The notes under the pieces are model-generated. The model made no database searches and was not told where the DNA came from. It saw only the letters and a list, made by a program, of their open reading frames with translations. A stretch of 64,000 nucleotides of DNA from Nansenia antarctica (Eukaryota > Chordata > Actinopteri > Argentiniformes > Microstomatidae), in assembly GCA_963989245.1 (NCBI GenBank), contig OZ022342.1, forward strand, positions 16,921,581-16,985,580. Direction: 5' to 3'. A program made the position numbers and the translations under genes. Shown here one piece after another: positions 62,974 through 64,000 of the stretch; position 1 is the stretch's first letter, and every line of letters starts with the position of its first letter.

Positions 62974-63687
62974 CTGAGAATGGAGGAAAAAATGTTTATA
63001 CAAATAAATAGAATTCCTCTGCTTTTCCAATATTTTCCCTGTGAGCACTAGCAACTTCTGTTTTTCATCTGCTGGCAAAATTAATGAATGTGTGTGTGCT
63101 CATTAGCATCCCACTTACCTTCAGAGTCCCATTTATCTCCTCAGACTCCGAGGAGTCCCACAGCATCTTAGGGAACTTTGTGTCCTGTTAAGACAGATAC
63201 AAGCAATACATCAGATATCCATCAAAGGCAATAACTGATCTTGTGACTGATTAATTAAATTAAGAAATTAAACCTATACATCTCAAAAAGCCGATCTAGT
63301 ATCATCTTACTTGCAAATAAAGAATGAAGCCTTACAACTATGGGACATAATTTGTTCAAACCCCTGCTCACCTCATCTTCAAGGGCAATCTCATCTCCAT
63401 AGTTAAACACTGGGGTTCCAGGCAGTGTGAGCAAGAGAAGCTGGTTAAAGTTGACCATGGTTGACCCCACCAGTGAGGCCAAATGGCCCTCCATCCTGTC
63501 CCCTATGTTCCAGGCCAGCTGGGTCTGAATGTGGTTGGCTAACAGCTGCTGGACCACCTGAGCCCGATCTATGCCGTTCATACTAGCAGGCCTCAGCACC
63601 CCAGACAGGAGCAGATCTACTCCAGTGGAGTTCAGTAGTCCGGAGACCTCATCAGCTGAGGCTTTTTCAGTCACTCCAATCAGAACC
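62629..63687 (-). CDS. slc3a2: SLC3A2 / 4F2hc heavy chain, C-terminal part
   Basis: Type II membrane glycoprotein (CD98 heavy chain) that brings LAT1, LAT2, y+LAT and xCT amino-acid transporters to the plasma membrane. Three exons in phase give 241 residues of the ectodomain: the end of the amylase-like TIM barrel (TGVDLLLSGVL, then LLLTLPGTPVFNYGDEIALE) and the C-terminal beta domain (HGEYIPIFSS, LRLWDQSERYVAVFNWDS, ending LLQFPYSP). These match human PVFSYGDEIGL, HWDQNERFLVVLNF and LLRFPYAA. Human 4F2hc is 630 residues, so more than half, including the membrane span, lies beyond the right edge. Fish paralogue (a or b) not resolved. Confidence 0.93.
63119..63184 (-). CDS. slc3a2: slc3a2 penultimate coding exon
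   Basis: 22 codons, DTKFPKMLWDSSESEEINGT plus LK, acceptor AACAG at 63185, donor GTAAGT at 63118. Human has MLWDESSFPD here. Confidence 0.9.
63372..63687 (-). CDS. slc3a2: slc3a2 coding exon, third from end
   Basis: VLIGVTEKASADEVSGLLNS through NYGDEIALEDE, acceptor CCCAG at 63688, donor GTGAGC at 63371. Confidence 0.93.
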
Positions 63688-63858
63688 CTGGGCAAAGAAA
63701 CACACATGAATTTAAATTCAAAAATAATGTATAATAATGTCCAATACCAAATAGGTAGCCATTGTAATGAAATCATGATGCAACTTTCCACTCAGAAGCT
63801 CTATGAAAAGAGTGAGGCAGTAATTCAAAACCATTAGAGGGCCCTACACTGCTATAAG
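63688..63858. other. slc3a2 intron (partial)
   Basis: Unique-looking AT-rich sequence between the acceptor and the transposon edge. Confidence 0.6.
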
Positions 63859-64000
63859 CAGGGGTGCACATAACTGGTGCGCCAGTGCGCATGCGTCGCC
63901 AAAATGCATGCTGAGCGGCAAATCAGCCGCATGAAGGCGCTCTTGCGCACCAACAGCTCTTTTTTTTTTTTTTTGTGGAAAAGTTGATTTCAGTGTTTAC
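63859..64000. mobile_element. Edge of a hAT-like element
   Basis: CAGGGGTGCACATAACTGG resembles a hAT terminus of fish. The element runs off the window, so the other end and target duplication cannot be checked. Confidence 0.4.

Overview
The window is vertebrate genomic DNA, almost certainly from a ray-finned (teleost) fish. The split genes have GT-AG introns, the encoded proteins are close to vertebrate orthologues, and the introns hold repeats typical of fish (L2-like LINEs, tRNA-derived SINEs, hAT and Tc1 remnants, long CA and GA microsatellites). The species cannot be named from the sequence.

Layout. From the left edge to about 49.2 kb (possibly about 52.8 kb with an untranslated first exon) lies the 5' two thirds of a pyruvate carboxylase gene on the minus strand. 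Fifteen coding exons (49177 down to 2475) give 826 continuous codons. They cover the mitochondrial leader, the biotin carboxylase domain and most of the carboxyltransferase domain; the biotin carrier end lies off the left edge. Inside its 18.6-kb intron between coding exons 9 and 10 sits a complete gene on the opposite strand, lrfn4 (SALM3), a synaptic adhesion protein with LRR, Ig, FN3 and transmembrane segments and a C-terminal PDZ ligand. Next comes a complete calmodulin gene on the minus strand (six coding exons, 149 codons, exon sizes of the vertebrate family). A 3-kb spacer follows with a 24-bp minisatellite. The right edge holds the last three coding exons of slc3a2 (4F2hc, amino-acid transporter heavy chain), minus strand.

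The four genes have no shared pathway; what links them is position. The lrfn4-inside-pc arrangement is, as far as I know, also present in mammals, so the nesting looks ancient. Most other content is transposon debris. It includes three layers of nested DNA transposons at 46.85-48.58 kb, a 353-bp near-perfect fold-back element at 5.64-5.99 kb, two inverted copies of one 300-bp element around the 5' part of pc, and two copies of an 0.6-0.8-kb MITE.

Points deserving a second look: the last codons and stop of lrfn4 form the first unit of a 62-bp tandem array; four tandem branch-point-like motifs precede the pc exon 2 acceptor; an RFX/YY1/CCAAT cluster lies deep in a pc intron; a seven-tract G-quadruplex motif lies on the pc sense strand; and a usually conserved glycine in the biotin carboxylase domain reads as aspartate. 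I did not see a novel multi-gene system; the window is a normal teleost locus with several unusual local structures.
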